Assembly: GCA_944990035.1 (NCBI GenBank)
Contig: CALYLX010000119.1
Location: forward strand, 124,001-188,000
Direction of reading: 5' to 3'
DNA from: Clitopilus passeckerianus
Lineage: Eukaryota; Basidiomycota; Agaricomycetes; Agaricales; Entolomataceae
DNA: 64,000 nucleotides
Shown here piece by piece: positions 34,101-46,653 of this stretch (positions are counted from its first letter, which is position 1; every line of letters begins with the position of its first letter). The position numbers and the translations under genes were made by a program. Below the pieces are notes generated by a model. That model did no database searches. It saw nothing but the letters and a program-made list of their open reading frames with translations, and was not told the origin of the DNA.

Positions 34101-34505
34101 TCCCCAGCTGCATACGGGATGTCCAGCCTAACCGGATCATCATCCTTCCACGCTGAACCTAGTTCTTACCGCACACAATCCTCTTCGACATCCCGCCAGC
34201 AGTACGGCCAGTACGAACCTTACCCCGAACAATCCCAACCCTCTGGGGCTCAGATGCAAGGCCCTCTCCCAGCATCGACTAATGGGCAATTCCCAACATA
34301 CTTTCCCGTCTATGACTACGGTTCTGGCGCAATGAATGTCGACTCGCATAGTTCAATGGACCGAAGTATGAATGGTGCTGGGTATGGAACTGGATTGATG
34401 TTGGACGTGAATCCAATGCCTGCATCTCATAGGCGTGCATCGGGCTCCCCAGAAGGGAACATGCAGTCCACTTGGAATGAGTTTGTTGCAGGCGTGGCTA
34501 TGTAG
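31104..34505 (+). CDS. Zn2Cys6 fungal transcription factor with fungal-specific TF domain (copy 1)
   Basis: ATG 31104 opens MDDKGSPTQQGKKRRKGA. The zinc cluster is CAECRRLKLRCDRNVPCGSC then VKRGCSAICP, split by an intron after CAECRR (31187-31244) and closed before a second intron (31316-31375). A coiled-coil linker follows (LHEKIHELANRVRSLEDAL), with a Lys-Glu motif VKEEEPSP. The fungal-specific TF domain has FNSQIYTYFYNP, YMVLAIGSLMD, then RWALFGIAVKIAQS, IGMHRD, RRELFWELFTYDSWQSMTFA and RPPSFSMAHIDC. The C-terminus is Ser/Pro/Gln/Tyr-rich (activation-like). About eleven short introns. It should bind CGG-type DNA sites and act in the nucleus. It is a clear paralogue of the gene at 46978-50441. 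The next gene, 536 bp downstream on the same strand, is an MFS transporter. Confidence 0.88.
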
Positions 34506-35041
34506 TTTTCCTTTTAAATATTCGCTTTATGCATCCCGTTGGATATTTATACGTATTCTAACTGTCCTAAACAGTGTGTAATTTTCAGCAGAGTCGAGTC
34601 AATACATTCAGGGAAGAGCCTCAGGGCGAGACAGAGCAGTCATCATCGGCTTTGCGGCTTTATTTCTGTCGTGTGACCCAAATTTACGCCTTGATCTCAA
34701 TCTGTAGCCACCATCCTCCCCCCGGAACTCGATTGCGAGGCCACAGATCCAAAGCGTTGCTTCGGACCAGACGGAATTAAATTCAACCTTGTCAGACCCT
34801 GGGTAGAACTGCTTTCAGCTCCTTCTCGGATACTGCTTCTACCTGACCTTGTGTCATTGTTTGTGTCGACCTCCTCGACCTTCTAGCGCAATCGATATAT
34901 CAATGTCGCGCCGGTACCTAATGATTATGTCAATGATGCAACTGGAAATTCATGTACCCCGATTCGTGATTCGTGGGGTAAACGAGTCATTTATTTAAGC
35001 CAGCAGTTCTTTCGGGGCGGTTGCACCCGTTTCTTCGTACC
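34506..35041. promoter_or_regulatory. Intergenic, upstream of the MFS transporter gene
   Basis: Contains the 3' end of the transcription factor gene and the upstream region of the transporter. CGG-containing words occur at 34640-34790 (for example CATCGGC and CCCCGGAACTCG), which is what a Zn2Cys6 factor might bind, but no symmetric CGG-N-CCG pair is clear. TTTATTTAAG at 34989-34998 is a TATA-like candidate about 45 bp before ATG 35042. Confidence 0.35.
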
Positions 35042-37016
35042 ATGTTGTCACCAGAGGAAGCACCCTTCCTTGACTCTCAAAGCCCACCGAACACTCCGGG
35101 TGACACCCACGGAAATGAATCTAAGTATGATTGGTTCAGCCAACGTCAGAAAATAGCTATTGTGATGATGGTCTCTTGCTGTGGTCTTCTTCCTCGTATG
35201 TGGCAAACTGGTACATTATCTTTGTCTGTTACTGATTCGGATCTTCCAGTTTTCATTGCGAGCTCATTCATACCCCTCATACCGCATATCGTCGAAGACC
35301 TAGGTTCCTCAGGCAGCGTGATAAGGTTGGTGACTCTGTTTTCCCTCTACGTCTTCCCAACCATTCATTTCTTTGAAAGTCTTGCAGTTAGTATTTCGAT
35401 GGCGGCCTCAGGGGTGGGAGGTCTAACCGGCAGCTCTTACTCTACTTCATGTAGGCATGAAGGACCTACTTATGTAGTTATTACTGAGTAGTTTCAGATG
35501 GGCGAAGACCAGTCTACCTCTGTGGGACTGCCCTTCTTTTTGTGGGGTCCCTGGGGGTAGGAGCTGCTCGATCAGTGCCAACCCTCTTCTTCTGCCGCTT
35601 TTTCCAAGTGTTTGGCGCAGCTCCAGGGCTGTCGGTTGGGGCAGGGGTCATCGGCGATATCTATGAGCGTGAGCAGCGAGGGCTAGCCATGGGTGTATTT
35701 TTCGCGGTATGTAGTCAGCGCAATGTTTCTCAGAAGGGTCTCAACAAGCTATCTAGGCCACATTGGTTGGTCCTACCTTGGCCCCTTTGGCTGGAGGTCT
35801 GTTTATCAAAGTCGTATTGACCACGCTGACCAGGTGACTGAGTGGCGCATTCAGGTCTTGCAGCACACTACGCGTCTTGGCGTACTCTTCAACTGGTTTT
35901 TGCCTGTACTGGGCTAGCCGTATGGCTGACAATCTTTCTTCTCTTTCCGGAAACGAATCAGACTGTGGTTGAAGCTGGAACTTCGCCTTTCCGACGGTTC
36001 CAGTTCATCAATCCCCTGAAACCGCTATCTGTTTTGAAGAACCCCGCTATTTCCATTGTAGTGAGTGAAACAGAACACCAATTTCGTCCTGCAATTCTGA
36101 TAATCGACTCGCAGTCATTCGCTGGAATCCCCGTTTCATTAACAGATTGGAGTATGTGTCACCCCACTCAGCTCTCCAATTCTTGCTCAACACTTTGCCA
36201 TAGCCTTACTCTCACCACTGGCGTACACCATCGTGCGTTGCAGAAACGCCACAATATTCATTCACTATATTCACACTAAACCTGACCTCTTCCCAGGGTG
36301 TCAGATATAATATCACCAATGCAGCACTTTTAGGAGCGTGCTTTCTGCCCAATGGCCTTGGGTGTATAAGTACGCAATGTCCTGAGCCTCACAACTCCGT
36401 GATTCTGATTCCAGTCTCCTCCAGTCGGTGCGCCGCTCTCCGGGAGAATGTCAGACATGATTCTGGCTGCTTCGCGGAGAAGAGGCGAAGCCTGGTGTGC
36501 GCAAGACCGCCTGAAAGGCACATTACTTCCAGCGATGACCATCGTACCTCTTTCTAACGTGATATTTGGGCTAGCGGTCGAGTTCATTCCAGGCCGAGTT
36601 GGCTTAACAGTCTGCCTTTTCTGTTTGCTAATGAATGGCATTGGATGCCAGATGGTGCTCGGTCCTTCATCTGCTTATTACGTAGATATCCTTCCATCTC
36701 GGAGCGCTGAAGCAGTGGCGGCTACAAAGTCGGTCCCAATTTGCCAAATAACGACATTTATCTGACCAATCGATTTACAGCGCTTTTAGAAACTTCACCG
36801 TCTCTGCAACCTTGACTATTGTTTTACCCATGATTGAAACGATCGGTATGGGCCGGACATATGCATTCTTCGCAGTCCTAGCCTGGGTCAGCTATGGGTA
36901 AGTGGATGCTGCTGTTGTCTCCACATCTAACACTCAAGTATATGTTACCTAGGATTCTTTGGGCAGTAGTGAGGTACGGCGATCAAAGGCGGGGACAAAG
37001 AACAGATAGGACATAG
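35042..37016 (+). CDS. MFS transporter, drug:H+ antiporter-1 (DHA1/Qdr-like) type
   Basis: ATG 35042 starts MLSPEEAPFLDSQSPP, then a cytosolic tail and TM1 (IAIVMMVSCCGLLPLFIASS, across an intron). The loop motif YGRRPVYLCG (GxxxxRRP type) appears once the intron 35450-35499 is removed. Later come GVGAARSVPTLFFCRFFQVF, then GDIYEREQRGLAMGVFFA and SWRTLQLVFACTG with LLFPETNQ. The second half has GAPLSGRMSDM and a final helix SATLTIVLPMIETIGMG. The order matches 12-TM DHA1 antiporters that export small molecules or polyamines. An intron with GTCTGT donor (about 35799-35852) must be removed or the frame breaks. Substrate unknown; the neighbouring Zn2Cys6 regulator suggests regulated efflux. Confidence 0.8.
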
Positions 37017-37202
37017 AAGAAACCAGACGATTGATGGAATGTGCAATCAATATTTTATTCAGTACATATGCAACGGTAAAAGCAGAAAACAACATTATCA
37101 ATAGCTGCAATCCCAAGAAACAAAGTTTATGAGTCAAAATTTACATGGTCCTTGCGTTCTGCAAGACCCCTTCAGTGTATATCTTACATTCCCCACATTT
37201 GG

Positions 37203-40027
37203 TTATTCTGAAGCATGGGTCAAAGGGTCAATACAAATTATCCCATCCCGTTCGCTCCAAGGGTATCCCCATCGATGCAGCCACTCCTTGACACCGGAGG
37301 CAAGGCGATTCCTAGATACCCCGCGACCAGGGTCCTGGCTGCCGGTATGCTTTTCTTCTCCAACAACGGTATAGACAAGTCCATAGAAGTGCTCGCTTTC
37401 GATCTAGGAAAAAACATCAGACTGGAACTGCCGAATGTTCGACAATGCTTACCGCCAACAAGAATTGTTCCAAGACTTCCGTAGCCTCATTTGAATGGAG
37501 CCCATGCAAATCGAGGATAGCCTCCATACGCTCTTCTGAGGTTAAAGCCTTCCCTTCACCACCAGTACCAACATTGGCCACACTGGCCACACCTAAAATC
37601 ACGCCAAAGCCACCGCCGCAAGGTTGGCCCCTTGTTGGGCGATCCCGAGGATCGTCGCTCCAGCCGCTATCCCTCTGTTTAACAGCAGCCTCCGCAACCC
37701 GGGCACGCTCCCTGATGACCTTCTCAGCAGCACTTGCCATTTCGGCGCTCATCTTTGCATTCATCTCATGGCCCTCTCGACTAAACCTCTTCGCGGCAGC
37801 ACCATCCCCTCTTCTCCACGCCTCCGCAGCACGAGAAAGAGACGCGTTTCTCGCTGCACCGAGTTGAAGGGCTCGAGATCGATATGACATGTACAGGGTA
37901 TTTACCACCTCGCCAGTGGGAAGGGTTGGCATGAGCTGTGGTGGACGCAACCGGAGGCGGGGCGATGGACGAGGGGCGACGATTGACATTCTGGCTGTTC
38001 CGTTGCTCCCTGGTGCATTGTCGGGTACAGCATTGTTGTTGAAAGGCTTCTTGACGGCAGCAGCAAACCTTGTCCTGCCAGGATCAAAACCACCATATCG
38101 CTTCTGCCCTCTTCCAGCGCCACCTTCGTATCCCAGAGCGGGGAACTCGTCTTGAGGTGCGGTGACAGCGGCTAAGGGACCTGTGCCCGGAGCAACGTTG
38201 GCTCTAGCCATCGCGATGGACAGGCTGTTCATATCGGTGTCCTTTGGAAGATGATGCAGGAACTCGCATTGCTCGCCTTTGGCGCATGTACCGCGTAGCC
38301 AGAACCGACAAAGAGCGCGTTCGAGGTCATGGCTGCACGCAACGTAAGTATATGCAAGTAAAATCAGGATACAGACAGATGTATGCTCACCTGAAGCGAC
38401 AGTCCGCTCGTAAGCATTCACCAGCCATAAAGTACCTGCAAACTCTGTTGTTTCCTCCTGGCGGGGGGCGTCCGTTTCTTCCAGGTGCCACGGCTGCACC
38501 ATTTCCAAAACGAGCACCGTTATGATAACCACCTCGTCCGCCCGGCGGGCCACCTCTTGAGACCAGTGTAACTCTCCCACCCATGTTCTGCATCCTCTGT
38601 TGCGCCTGCTGAGGCTGTGGGGCATTACCACCATTAGGAGGTATAGTACGATCAACCAACCATGCCATAGCACGGTCGAAGTCGTACCCATTGTTGGCAA
38701 GGGCGTCTTCCAGCTCAGATGGTGCAAGGGTACTGCCGAACACAGAAGTCAACACGTCAAAGGGTGTCATCCCATCGGTGAACATATATTCGCCTCCAAC
38801 GCCCATAACTAGGTCCACTGGGTTCTGGCTGGGGTTGTTCGGGTCCCCTTGTAGTTCATTGGGGGGAGAGTCGGTGAAGTTGTGAGGGGGCATCGTATGA
38901 TACCACGGCATATTGTCGTATTCATCCGGGACTCTGTTGGCGTTTGCACCAGAGTGAAAGGCATGGGGGGTTGGGTTAGGTCTGAATGGATCGAACGGAT
39001 CGTCTTCATCATCGTCACCTGGAAGGAGAGACGTTCTCAACGAGGAACTCGGAGTTAAAGACCTCGGTTGAAAGCTTGGCGATTGTTCAGCTATCAATGG
39101 TGCTGCAATGGCAAGATTGGATGTAGCTCTCAAATTCGGTGATCCAGGGCCAGTAGTATGAGCCCATAAATCGGGGCTTTCTGCTCTCAAGAATGAGGTG
39201 GGAGCAGTAGGCGCGGCAGAAAGTGGGCGCTGAATGACCGGTCTAAATTCGGATGCTTTCGCGTTCAAAAGCCGCGGAGAAGAGATGGGGGACGCGGGGA
39301 GACTAGCTGTAAACTGTGCATGCGCTTGGGTGGCCTGCGCTTGAGCATGGGCAAGAATGGGAGAGGACTGGGGAGAGTAATCGCTCCCTGTTGAGCTCCT
39401 TGCGGTCATGTATGATGATGCGTGATGCTGCAGCGTGCCACCGGCCAACGGCGACGTGACAGGGGTATGAGGACGTCTGAAGACGTGGGCAAGCGGGCTG
39501 GTGGGGGCTGAGTTGGGAGTCTCGGGTCTTGCGGGATGCAATCGTGTCCCAGAGCTCAATGCTGAGTAAGAATGCGAGGAAGCGCGTGAAGATGGCCGTG
39601 AAATGGGGCGTCTGGTCGGAGTCAGGAAGAGGAAGGGGACGCCGGCAACATCGTCTCGGTGCTTATGCATGAGGTCCAAGACATTTTGTTCCAGCTAGAG
39701 ATCGGTCGGAGGGGTAAGACAGTGCCAAAAGCATCGTGTAAGGATAGCACATACATGCTCATCGTCGTCTATATGGTATGAATCCTTTAGTAAAGTCTTG
39801 AGCTCATCCTCGTTCTCATTTACAAGGAGGCCAACAACACGGTTCACGAAGGATGTTGAAACGCGATTAAGCTCTCCGTCATCATCTGCCAGGCCTAATC
39901 CATTGGCATGACTGTCATTATCGTATGCTGATTCGGTTCCATGATTACTGTTGTCATTGAGCTGTTTCGCGCTGTACTGCCTGCCAATGACCGCAAGCTG
40001 GGCTCGGGTATGTGGGAACTTCTGCAT
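37203..40027 (-). CDS. CUE-like / double CCCH zinc finger / DUF1771-Smr protein
   Basis: Four exons (40027-39755, 39694-38391, 38332-37453, 37403-37203) sum to 886 codons. An N-terminal helical region (LNRVSTSFVNRVVGLLVNEN) is followed by a Ser/Pro-rich linker and a CUE-like segment (PFDVLTSVFGSTLAPSELED, then YDFDRAMAWLV). Two CCCH fingers follow: C-x7-C-x4-C-x3-H (CRYFMAGECLRADCRFSH, made by splicing) and C-x7-C-x5-C-x3-H (CRFWLRGTCAKGEQCEFLH). Then come DUF1771 (helix around AEAWRRGDGAAAKRFSREGH) and an Smr domain with the DLHG motif (LDLHGLHSNEA) ending ICIDPLTHASE. Smr proteins with CUE (yeast Cue2, animal N4BP2) cleave mRNA on stalled ribosomes; CCCH fingers imply direct RNA contact. 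Start taken at Met 40027 because the upstream candidate is GTG. Confidence 0.85.
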
Positions 40028-40320
40028 GTTGATCACGATTTCTTCCGACGTCGTTATAGGTTGAAAGAGTTTGAAAACCGTTTAGACACGTTCAAGGTCA
40101 TGAGTGGCCGGGGAAGAAAACGTTCAAGGGACCGTAGTCATCAGCATCAGCAACTTTGGGCTACAAACAATTACCACCCTTCCATCATGTCCCCACGTCC
40201 CCGCGCCGCTTTATCGACCGACTTTTCTCAGAAATGGCGAAGAGACGCTCTGCCTTGGCTCTGCTAGCGCTGGGCTCCGTTCTAATCAGATAGAGGCTGA
40301 CTGGCCAAATCACGTTTCCT
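40028..40320. promoter_or_regulatory. Divergent promoter between CCCH-Smr and kelch-MYND genes
   Basis: About 293 bp separate the two start codons. An in-frame plus-strand ORF from 40087 (MSGRGRKRSRDRSHQHQQ) could be an upstream exon of the kelch gene but has no visible splice link. No TATA box is clear. Confidence 0.35.
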
Positions 40321-43307
40321 ATGGCATGTTCTCACAACAACAATGGGCCGCATGTTGCTCTTCGGGCTTCTACCATGTCCACTCATATGGCACAAGGTCC
40401 CTATCTTGGGACGCGGCCAGTGACTGCTATCGACCAAGAGGTCATGCATGAACTGAGCAACATTGTCAATGGGTCCAAACCCAAAGTCCCAGAACTCAGC
40501 CGATCAGAGGTTGCATCATTTGACCGAAGGTTGTAAGTCCCGTCATTTCGTGTGTGGTTTGCAGATCATCCAATGGAGTTCAACTGGATTATGCAGGCTC
40601 CAAGCAGATGAATACATCCGTTCCGGCAGACTCAAATCTGGAGAAAAGGTATGCATGGGGATGATCACAGATCTCCTGGGGAAGGACTTCTGCGTTCCTG
40701 CGCCTCCCAGTTCTGGAGTGAAGATTGAAAGATATATCGATATGGACCTAACCCGACGGATGATACTATTTCAAACCGTACATGCCCTGGCAAAGGCTAT
40801 GCTTGCCCTTGGGGATTTCGAGAGTGTGAGTTTGTGTAATCATCAGGAATGACAAGTTCCTCATGATATCTGAAGGCTTTAGCTTGGATTGATGAAGTGG
40901 ACAACAATTCCAGAAATATTTGGTTCGCTTTTCCCATTTGTTTTGTCTGCGGTACGCCCTCGAGCCGTCTCCTTAAACAAAGAACTGACGTTCTGGCTAT
41001 AGATTGGGTAATTCCAAAGGAGACACCGACACAGATCGGTTTCCTGCGGGCATGGACCCTCGTTATCAAGAGCTTAGGCCTATTTGCCCTTGGAAACACT
41101 GCAGCTGCTCAACACTGTCAAGGTCTTGCTAGGGAATATATACAATACCTTCCATCTACAACACCCCAGGGAAAAGACTTAATAGCCAGGCTTCATGAGG
41201 GCTTGGAATTTGGCGAACTTCTCCCTTATACACTCCACCCCGACCCATTCAAGAACCCAAAATTCCAGATTGTGGACTCTAAGATGTTGGTGAGAGGTGC
41301 TTGGAAGAAACTTCTCGTCAAGAACGGCATTATGGGAAGGAGGCGAAGCGCATCTAGTTTCGTATGGAAGAGTGAGTGGCGAACTTCCTTGACAGGTAAA
41401 TCACGAAGCTCACATCAATCCGGTCCAGGTCACCTATATGTCATCGGTGGCCTCCCGGAAGAAAGAAACCTTGACCATCGTGATATTTGGCGCCTCAACC
41501 TACAAACCCTCGACTCGTGGAATTTCGTTTGCCGGTACCCGATTCCCAAAAGCGATTATCTTTCTTTCCGAAACCGTGAAATGCGCGTCTGCAATGATCG
41601 GGCCTACCTCTTCACGGGGCGACCTGCCCTTGACTACTTTGATCTGAAGACACAACGGTGGGAGACCATACTGACTAAGTACCGACTAACAACTGCCGAC
41701 CGGGAAGCCGGCCTCGCAGATTCTTGGCCTTGGCCGGGAAATCGCGTGGAAGACACTGCTCAACAAATCGCTCAAGGGCGATTATTCATATTCGGAGGCT
41801 CTCACAGCAGAGCACTTACTGGCTGCAATCTATTCATGGAGTTAAACCTGAAGACTTTCGCCTGGAGAAGGCTTAGCGGCACGCCTATGCAGACAGTTGG
41901 TGGAACCCAACTATTTCCAGGACCTAGAAAGTGCCCAGGATCGTGGATCAGTAAAGACCAAAACAAGTTTTACTTGCTCTACGGACAATGTGACAAGAAC
42001 CCGAATTTGATACCAGGTGATATCTCGGGCCCCTGGGATGCACCATATATGCCAGACGATATGTGGAGTTGGGATATTAAAGAAGAACAATGGCGTCGGG
42101 AGAGGATACCCGGCAACCACCCTAGTCCACGATCTGGAATGGGCTGCATCTATGTGTGTACCAGTCACTATCAATTACAAGCCTAAATTCAACTTCCTGC
42201 AGAATCAAAAACTCGATAGAGTGATTGTTTTTGGTGGCCACAACCTTGTCTGTCCTTACATCTCGCCTGACACAAAGCGGCAAGCAAGTATTACTGTGTA
42301 TGCCGATACCTTTACCTTCCGGCCATACGATCCAAACCATCGGATATCCAGTCCTCGCAGCCAGATCACCTCCTCTATCCGAGAATATGATGAGCCTAGG
42401 TGGCAACAAGTCACAACATGCGGTTTCCCATCCCATCGGAGCCTAAGTTCACTCGTCTGCGACCCCGATACAGGCAAGGTCTACCTGTTCGGGGGCGGAA
42501 CTAGAACCGACGTGGTTCCAAGTAGATCTCAATCGAAAATGCGCTTGTTCAGGGATCTCTGGCAATTACACATAGATATTCCCGGGGGATACTTTCAGGG
42601 TGTAAATATCGAGGATGAGATGCGCTCAGCACGGCCTGGTCCATGGTCTCGGTGCTATCATTGTGAGAAGACGGGATTTTTGAAGAAATGTGGAGGTGAT
42701 TACGTTCAGATTATGTGTGAGGTGAAGTCCTGAAATAGTCCATAGGCACCTGCGGAGGCCGTGTTTTTTTCTGTGGTCCTGCCTGTCAGAGGGAGGGCTG
42801 GGCTGATCATAAATGGAACCACAATTGCCACAAGCCCCCGAATCCAGTCACATCAAGAGATCGGCGATTGCATCTACTAGTACCACATGAAATGTTTTTG
42901 AGAAGGTTGGCCATCCGATGTCCTTGTACTTTTGATATTTGTCAATTATTCACGCTCACGCGTTTACGGCTACACCCTGTCTGTTGCCAATGTCAGCCAC
43001 CCTCCGCGGGTCGGACGAAATTTAGCCTTTGCATCAGGCGCTCTTTATCAGTAACCTCGGTCGAGTCGCTTCACAGTTCAAGTACGACAAGGCTCGAAGT
43101 ATACTGGTGCACTTTGCAAGACTCAGCCCTGCCGATGACACTTATAGGGAGAAACCCTTGAGACCTTGGCGCCGGGTGTCCTATGTTGTACTTGTAGGAC
43201 GCGGACCAGGGGGTGGAAAGACCGGTGGATCGAAAAGAACTTGGAAGATATGCCAGGCAGAATACCTCTTTCAGTGGATGGCTCTCTGCACCACGCCTGG
43301 AAAGTGA
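40321..43307 (+). CDS. Kelch-repeat protein with C-terminal MYND zinc finger
   Basis: The chosen start MACSHNNNGPHVALRAST (40321) leads to a helical N-terminal half with FQTVHALAKAMLALGDFES, an intron, and ALAWIDEVDNNSRN. Kelch-type blades follow: GHLYVIGGLPEERNLDHRDI, FIFGGSHSR with WRRLSGTPM, FYLLYGQ with DDMWSWDI, RVIVFGGHN, VYLFGGGTRTD. The C-terminus is a MYND finger completed by splicing 42690-42746: CYHCEKTGFLKKCGG, then TCGGRVFFCGPACQREGW with ADHKWNHNC. MYND fingers bind proline-rich peptides and kelch propellers bind proteins, so a scaffold or chromatin-linked adaptor is likely. The end is uncertain: one reading stops at 43161, a spliced one at 43307 (GRVASQFKYDKARSILVHF). The zinc transporter on the other strand ends at 43461. 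Confidence 0.75.
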
Positions 43308-43460
43308 ATGAAGGTAATGCCTCGGATTTTTAATTATTAGCTTTGATTCACGCGACTCAGCCGAAGGGAAGCTATGAACGATCTCAGGGGGCTGGGGCGA
43401 AGTATGATAAGGTCCTTTTTTAATTCCATCGCTGTTGACGCTACTGTATGCACTCTAGGA

Positions 43461-46400
43461 TTACCTATGATGCTCTGCCCTATTGACTTGTATCGTCAGC
43501 TCTTCAAGCCCAGGTATCTTCGCCTTCAACAACGTGTCCACCTTTTCTACTACACGATCCAGCTTGGAATACGTGGTGTATGTGCTTGAATGGGGTCCGC
43601 CAGGATCAAAAGAGGAACCTGAAGGGGCGACCTGTATATGTATCGATCCGATGATTGCATTTGAATCTTTAGGCCAGAATCTCGGTGAACTGTAGGATGC
43701 AAGTCCTGGTATAGACGAAAGCTAAAAACGCGGGCTTTAGTGAGATTCGTAAGCAGCCTGGACGTCAGGAACGGACCTCGTTGAGTGCTTGTTCGATCGG
43801 TGAGTCTCGCTCAGCAAGATCTAAAGCAAGGATTCTTCCGGTATCCATGACCAATGGTATAACACTGGCAGCAATCATGATAGCAATGAATAGCGAGGCG
43901 ATGGGGTCGAATCCTGTCCAGCCATAGAACTGAATGAGCAGTGTCGAAATAATAACCCCGACAGAGCCTAAAGTGTCCTGTATAACGGAGTGAGAATCCG
44001 ATCTGGGGGTCTGGAATAGTGTTGACTTACAGCCATGACATGCAAGAAAACACCTCTCATGTTATGACTATGACCCTCATGGCCCCCTGATGAGTGGGAA
44101 TGTCCGGCATTGTGATGGGTGTTCAAGTGCTCATCGTGGCCAAACTGATAGCTAGGAGTGATAGGGGTTTGAACCTCGGTAGCATGGAGGTGGGTTAACT
44201 TGCTTGTTGGTATGGGCGGCATATCCAGTCCATCATCAGCAGGGGTATGAATAGACAGAGACGGCCCTCGGGAATGGCGGCGGGTGGGAGGCTGATTTCC
44301 GAAGGTGCCTGCTCCCGAAGTATGAGCCGTGGCTTCAGGATGTGGACTCGAATGTGAGTGAGAGTGAGACACTGAGTGGGAACGTGCGTGTCCGTGATCG
44401 TGGCCATGGTCTTCGTGAGTATGAGAGTGGGAATGGGAATGACCAGGGGACTCGGGTTCCGGTGAGTGCGAGTGCGAATGAGAATGTCCATTCACAGTGG
44501 GAGGAGTAGGTGGAGGAGGTGAATGAGAATGGGAGTGAGAGTGTGCGTGAGAATGAGATTCATTAGAGTGAGCGTGTGATTGCTTGGGGGCAGGAGTATG
44601 GCTATGGTTATGACCGTGATCGTGGCCATGTCCATGACTGCTATCTGCCACGGAATGGGAGTGACCATGCGAATGCGAATGTCCGCCCTGCAAAACGGGT
44701 CAGCAAGCCCTTTGGCATTCAAAAAATCAAAAAATCCTACATGGTGATGATGCCCTCCCATCGCAAACATGCCGAAAAGGTTGACAGCAAGCCCAAGGCT
44801 GGACACGAACAGCAACTGGTTGGTGTTCATCTCTGGAGGATCCAGACTGCAAAGAAAATCTGAGCTCTGACTTTTCGTGCCATGAAGAAAAGTACCCACA
44901 GTCTCTGAATAGCTTCAAACACAATGAATATTGAAATGAGAATGAGAAATATGCCATTTGCGAATCCTGACAGGGTCTCAATGCGACCGTATCTGGCAAG
45001 GGGGTCAGCAAAGAAATTCTGGATCTGACGACTGTGCAAAGCCTACCCATAAGTGAACCTCTCATTTGGTTCCCAAGTAGCCATCACAGAGGCGAACAAG
45101 CCGACACCAATGGCCATACAATCGAAAGCCATATGAATGGCTACAACGACTAGCAGTCAGTTTTCAGGCTCCCAGAGATAGGATATAGAAGTACGAACCA
45201 TCCGAAATGAGGCCTAAGCTGTTCGTCCATACACCATACAACATTTGGACCGCCATGTAGATCATGTTCAAGCACAAAAAGTAGAAAATCTTCCTCGACT
45301 CAGGATTGGAGAGGATAGTCTTGAGGTAGACCTTCATCAGGCGTGCCGTTGGCGTACGCGGGGGCCCATTGAAAGCGTCTCGGTTATCTGGGTACATGCC
45401 TGTAGCGAATCGAATAATTAGAGGCAATCGACCATAAAGGAGGGCTTATCGAAGTTACCGAAGTATAAGAGTCCTCCGACCACCAGATCACTCCATCCTG
45501 GTGACTGTGAAAATGCCAGAAAGCTGAGAATTGCACAGAGAAATCCTACAACGGGGTAGGACAGGCCAAAATGGTGCGGGGTGAATGACAGGTGTGCTAA
45601 ATTGCGAGCCGTAATTGGAGTGAAGAAGAGGGCCGAATATGCCAGAATCGGTAGAACACCAAGGGCGCTAAGTGGGATGTCTGGTGAAATGGGGAATCCG
45701 AGCTGGGATAGAGGTCAGATTGACGTCGAATATTCGCAAGGAACTGAGCTTACAATAAATGTTCTAAAAATATAGAATGGAAGCGCGAATGCAGAGGCGC
45801 CAAGCGTTGACGCTGCAATAGTGAATGTCGAGCCTAATGAAGGTGATAGGATTCCAATCGTGTGATCGAGTGCACTAGAGGTCAAGGCATACAGTGCCAA
45901 GGCGGCATAACCGACGACGGTTGGCCATGACCCAGGTGCCAATAGGCCGGTATCGGCCAGGAGCGCAATGAGGATTGCAAGTGTGATATAAATAGTCTTT
46001 CTTGCCTGGAGAAACACGGGGTAAGAACAAGACTATCGTAGCAGAGGGGCGCCGACATACCGAGGACAGACTCAGCATGTTTGACATCCAAAGACTTGAA
46101 AAATGTGTGAACATTATCACTCTACATAGGTTAACTTCAGTGATGAGCGGAGCGGGCAACAAGATAGAGAGGCACCTTGGGCTTGACAGGCGATAAAGCG
46201 CCGTGAACAGAGCTCCTTGCTGGATGAATACCAACAGGGACGACATTCCGAGCACTGACCACTGTAGAGATAGGTTAGTCCATGTCCCCAATGCTCCTAA
46301 TCTCGAACAGCCACACCTCTATTGAAACTGTCCTCCGCTTCGCCATTTGACCCGTAAAGCCCTCCCAAACCAGCACACCAAGTCCACCACAAGCAAGCAC

Positions 46401-46653
46401 TCGCATCACCACCCAAAATACTCCAACATGGAGATCGAGCAGATATTCCTTGGCGGCATAGAGAGAGAATACAAAGAGAGTATTGGAGAGTAAGATGCTG
46501 GGTATGTACCGGCCAGGTATCCTGCATAAATCTCTGTTAGCAACTCAAGGTAGGAAACGTTTGATCGCTGGTTGTGGACACGTACGACGTTGACAACACC
46601 TTTGCTGAGTTCAAGCTAATCTTTGACCGGGTCCGAGCATCTGGGACGGGCAT
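43461..46653 (-). CDS. MSC2: Zinc transporter of the cation diffusion facilitator family, MSC2 type
   Basis: ATG 46653 opens MPVPDARTRSKISLNSAKVL. The long N-terminal membrane region (ILLSNTLFVFSLYAAKEYLL, then LAILIALLADTGLLAP and LGFPISPDIPLSALGVLPIL) precedes the CDF core, which is the MSC2/ZnT5 layout. The core has TM2 with H-x3-D (AIHMAFDCMAIGVGL), TM3 (RIETLSGFANGIFLILISIF), and a His-rich loop of about 120 residues with about 40 histidines (44695-44320). TM5 has the second H-x3-D (FLHVMADTLGSVGVIIS), then TM6. The C-terminal domain ends SYSSPRFWPKDSNAIIGSIH, then PGLEELTIQV. MSC2 works with ZRG17 to bring zinc into the ER. Many short introns. The stop is TAA at 43463-43461. Confidence 0.88.

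Noticed and set aside
37417..38727. A 436-residue continuous minus-strand protein
   Set aside because: Its first part is another frame of the preceding exon and an intron; splicing at 38391/38332 gives the intact CCCH finger instead.
43374..43695. Plus-strand frames after the kelch-MYND gene
   Set aside because: They are antisense to the last exon of the MSC2-type transporter, whose protein sequence is clearly the real one.
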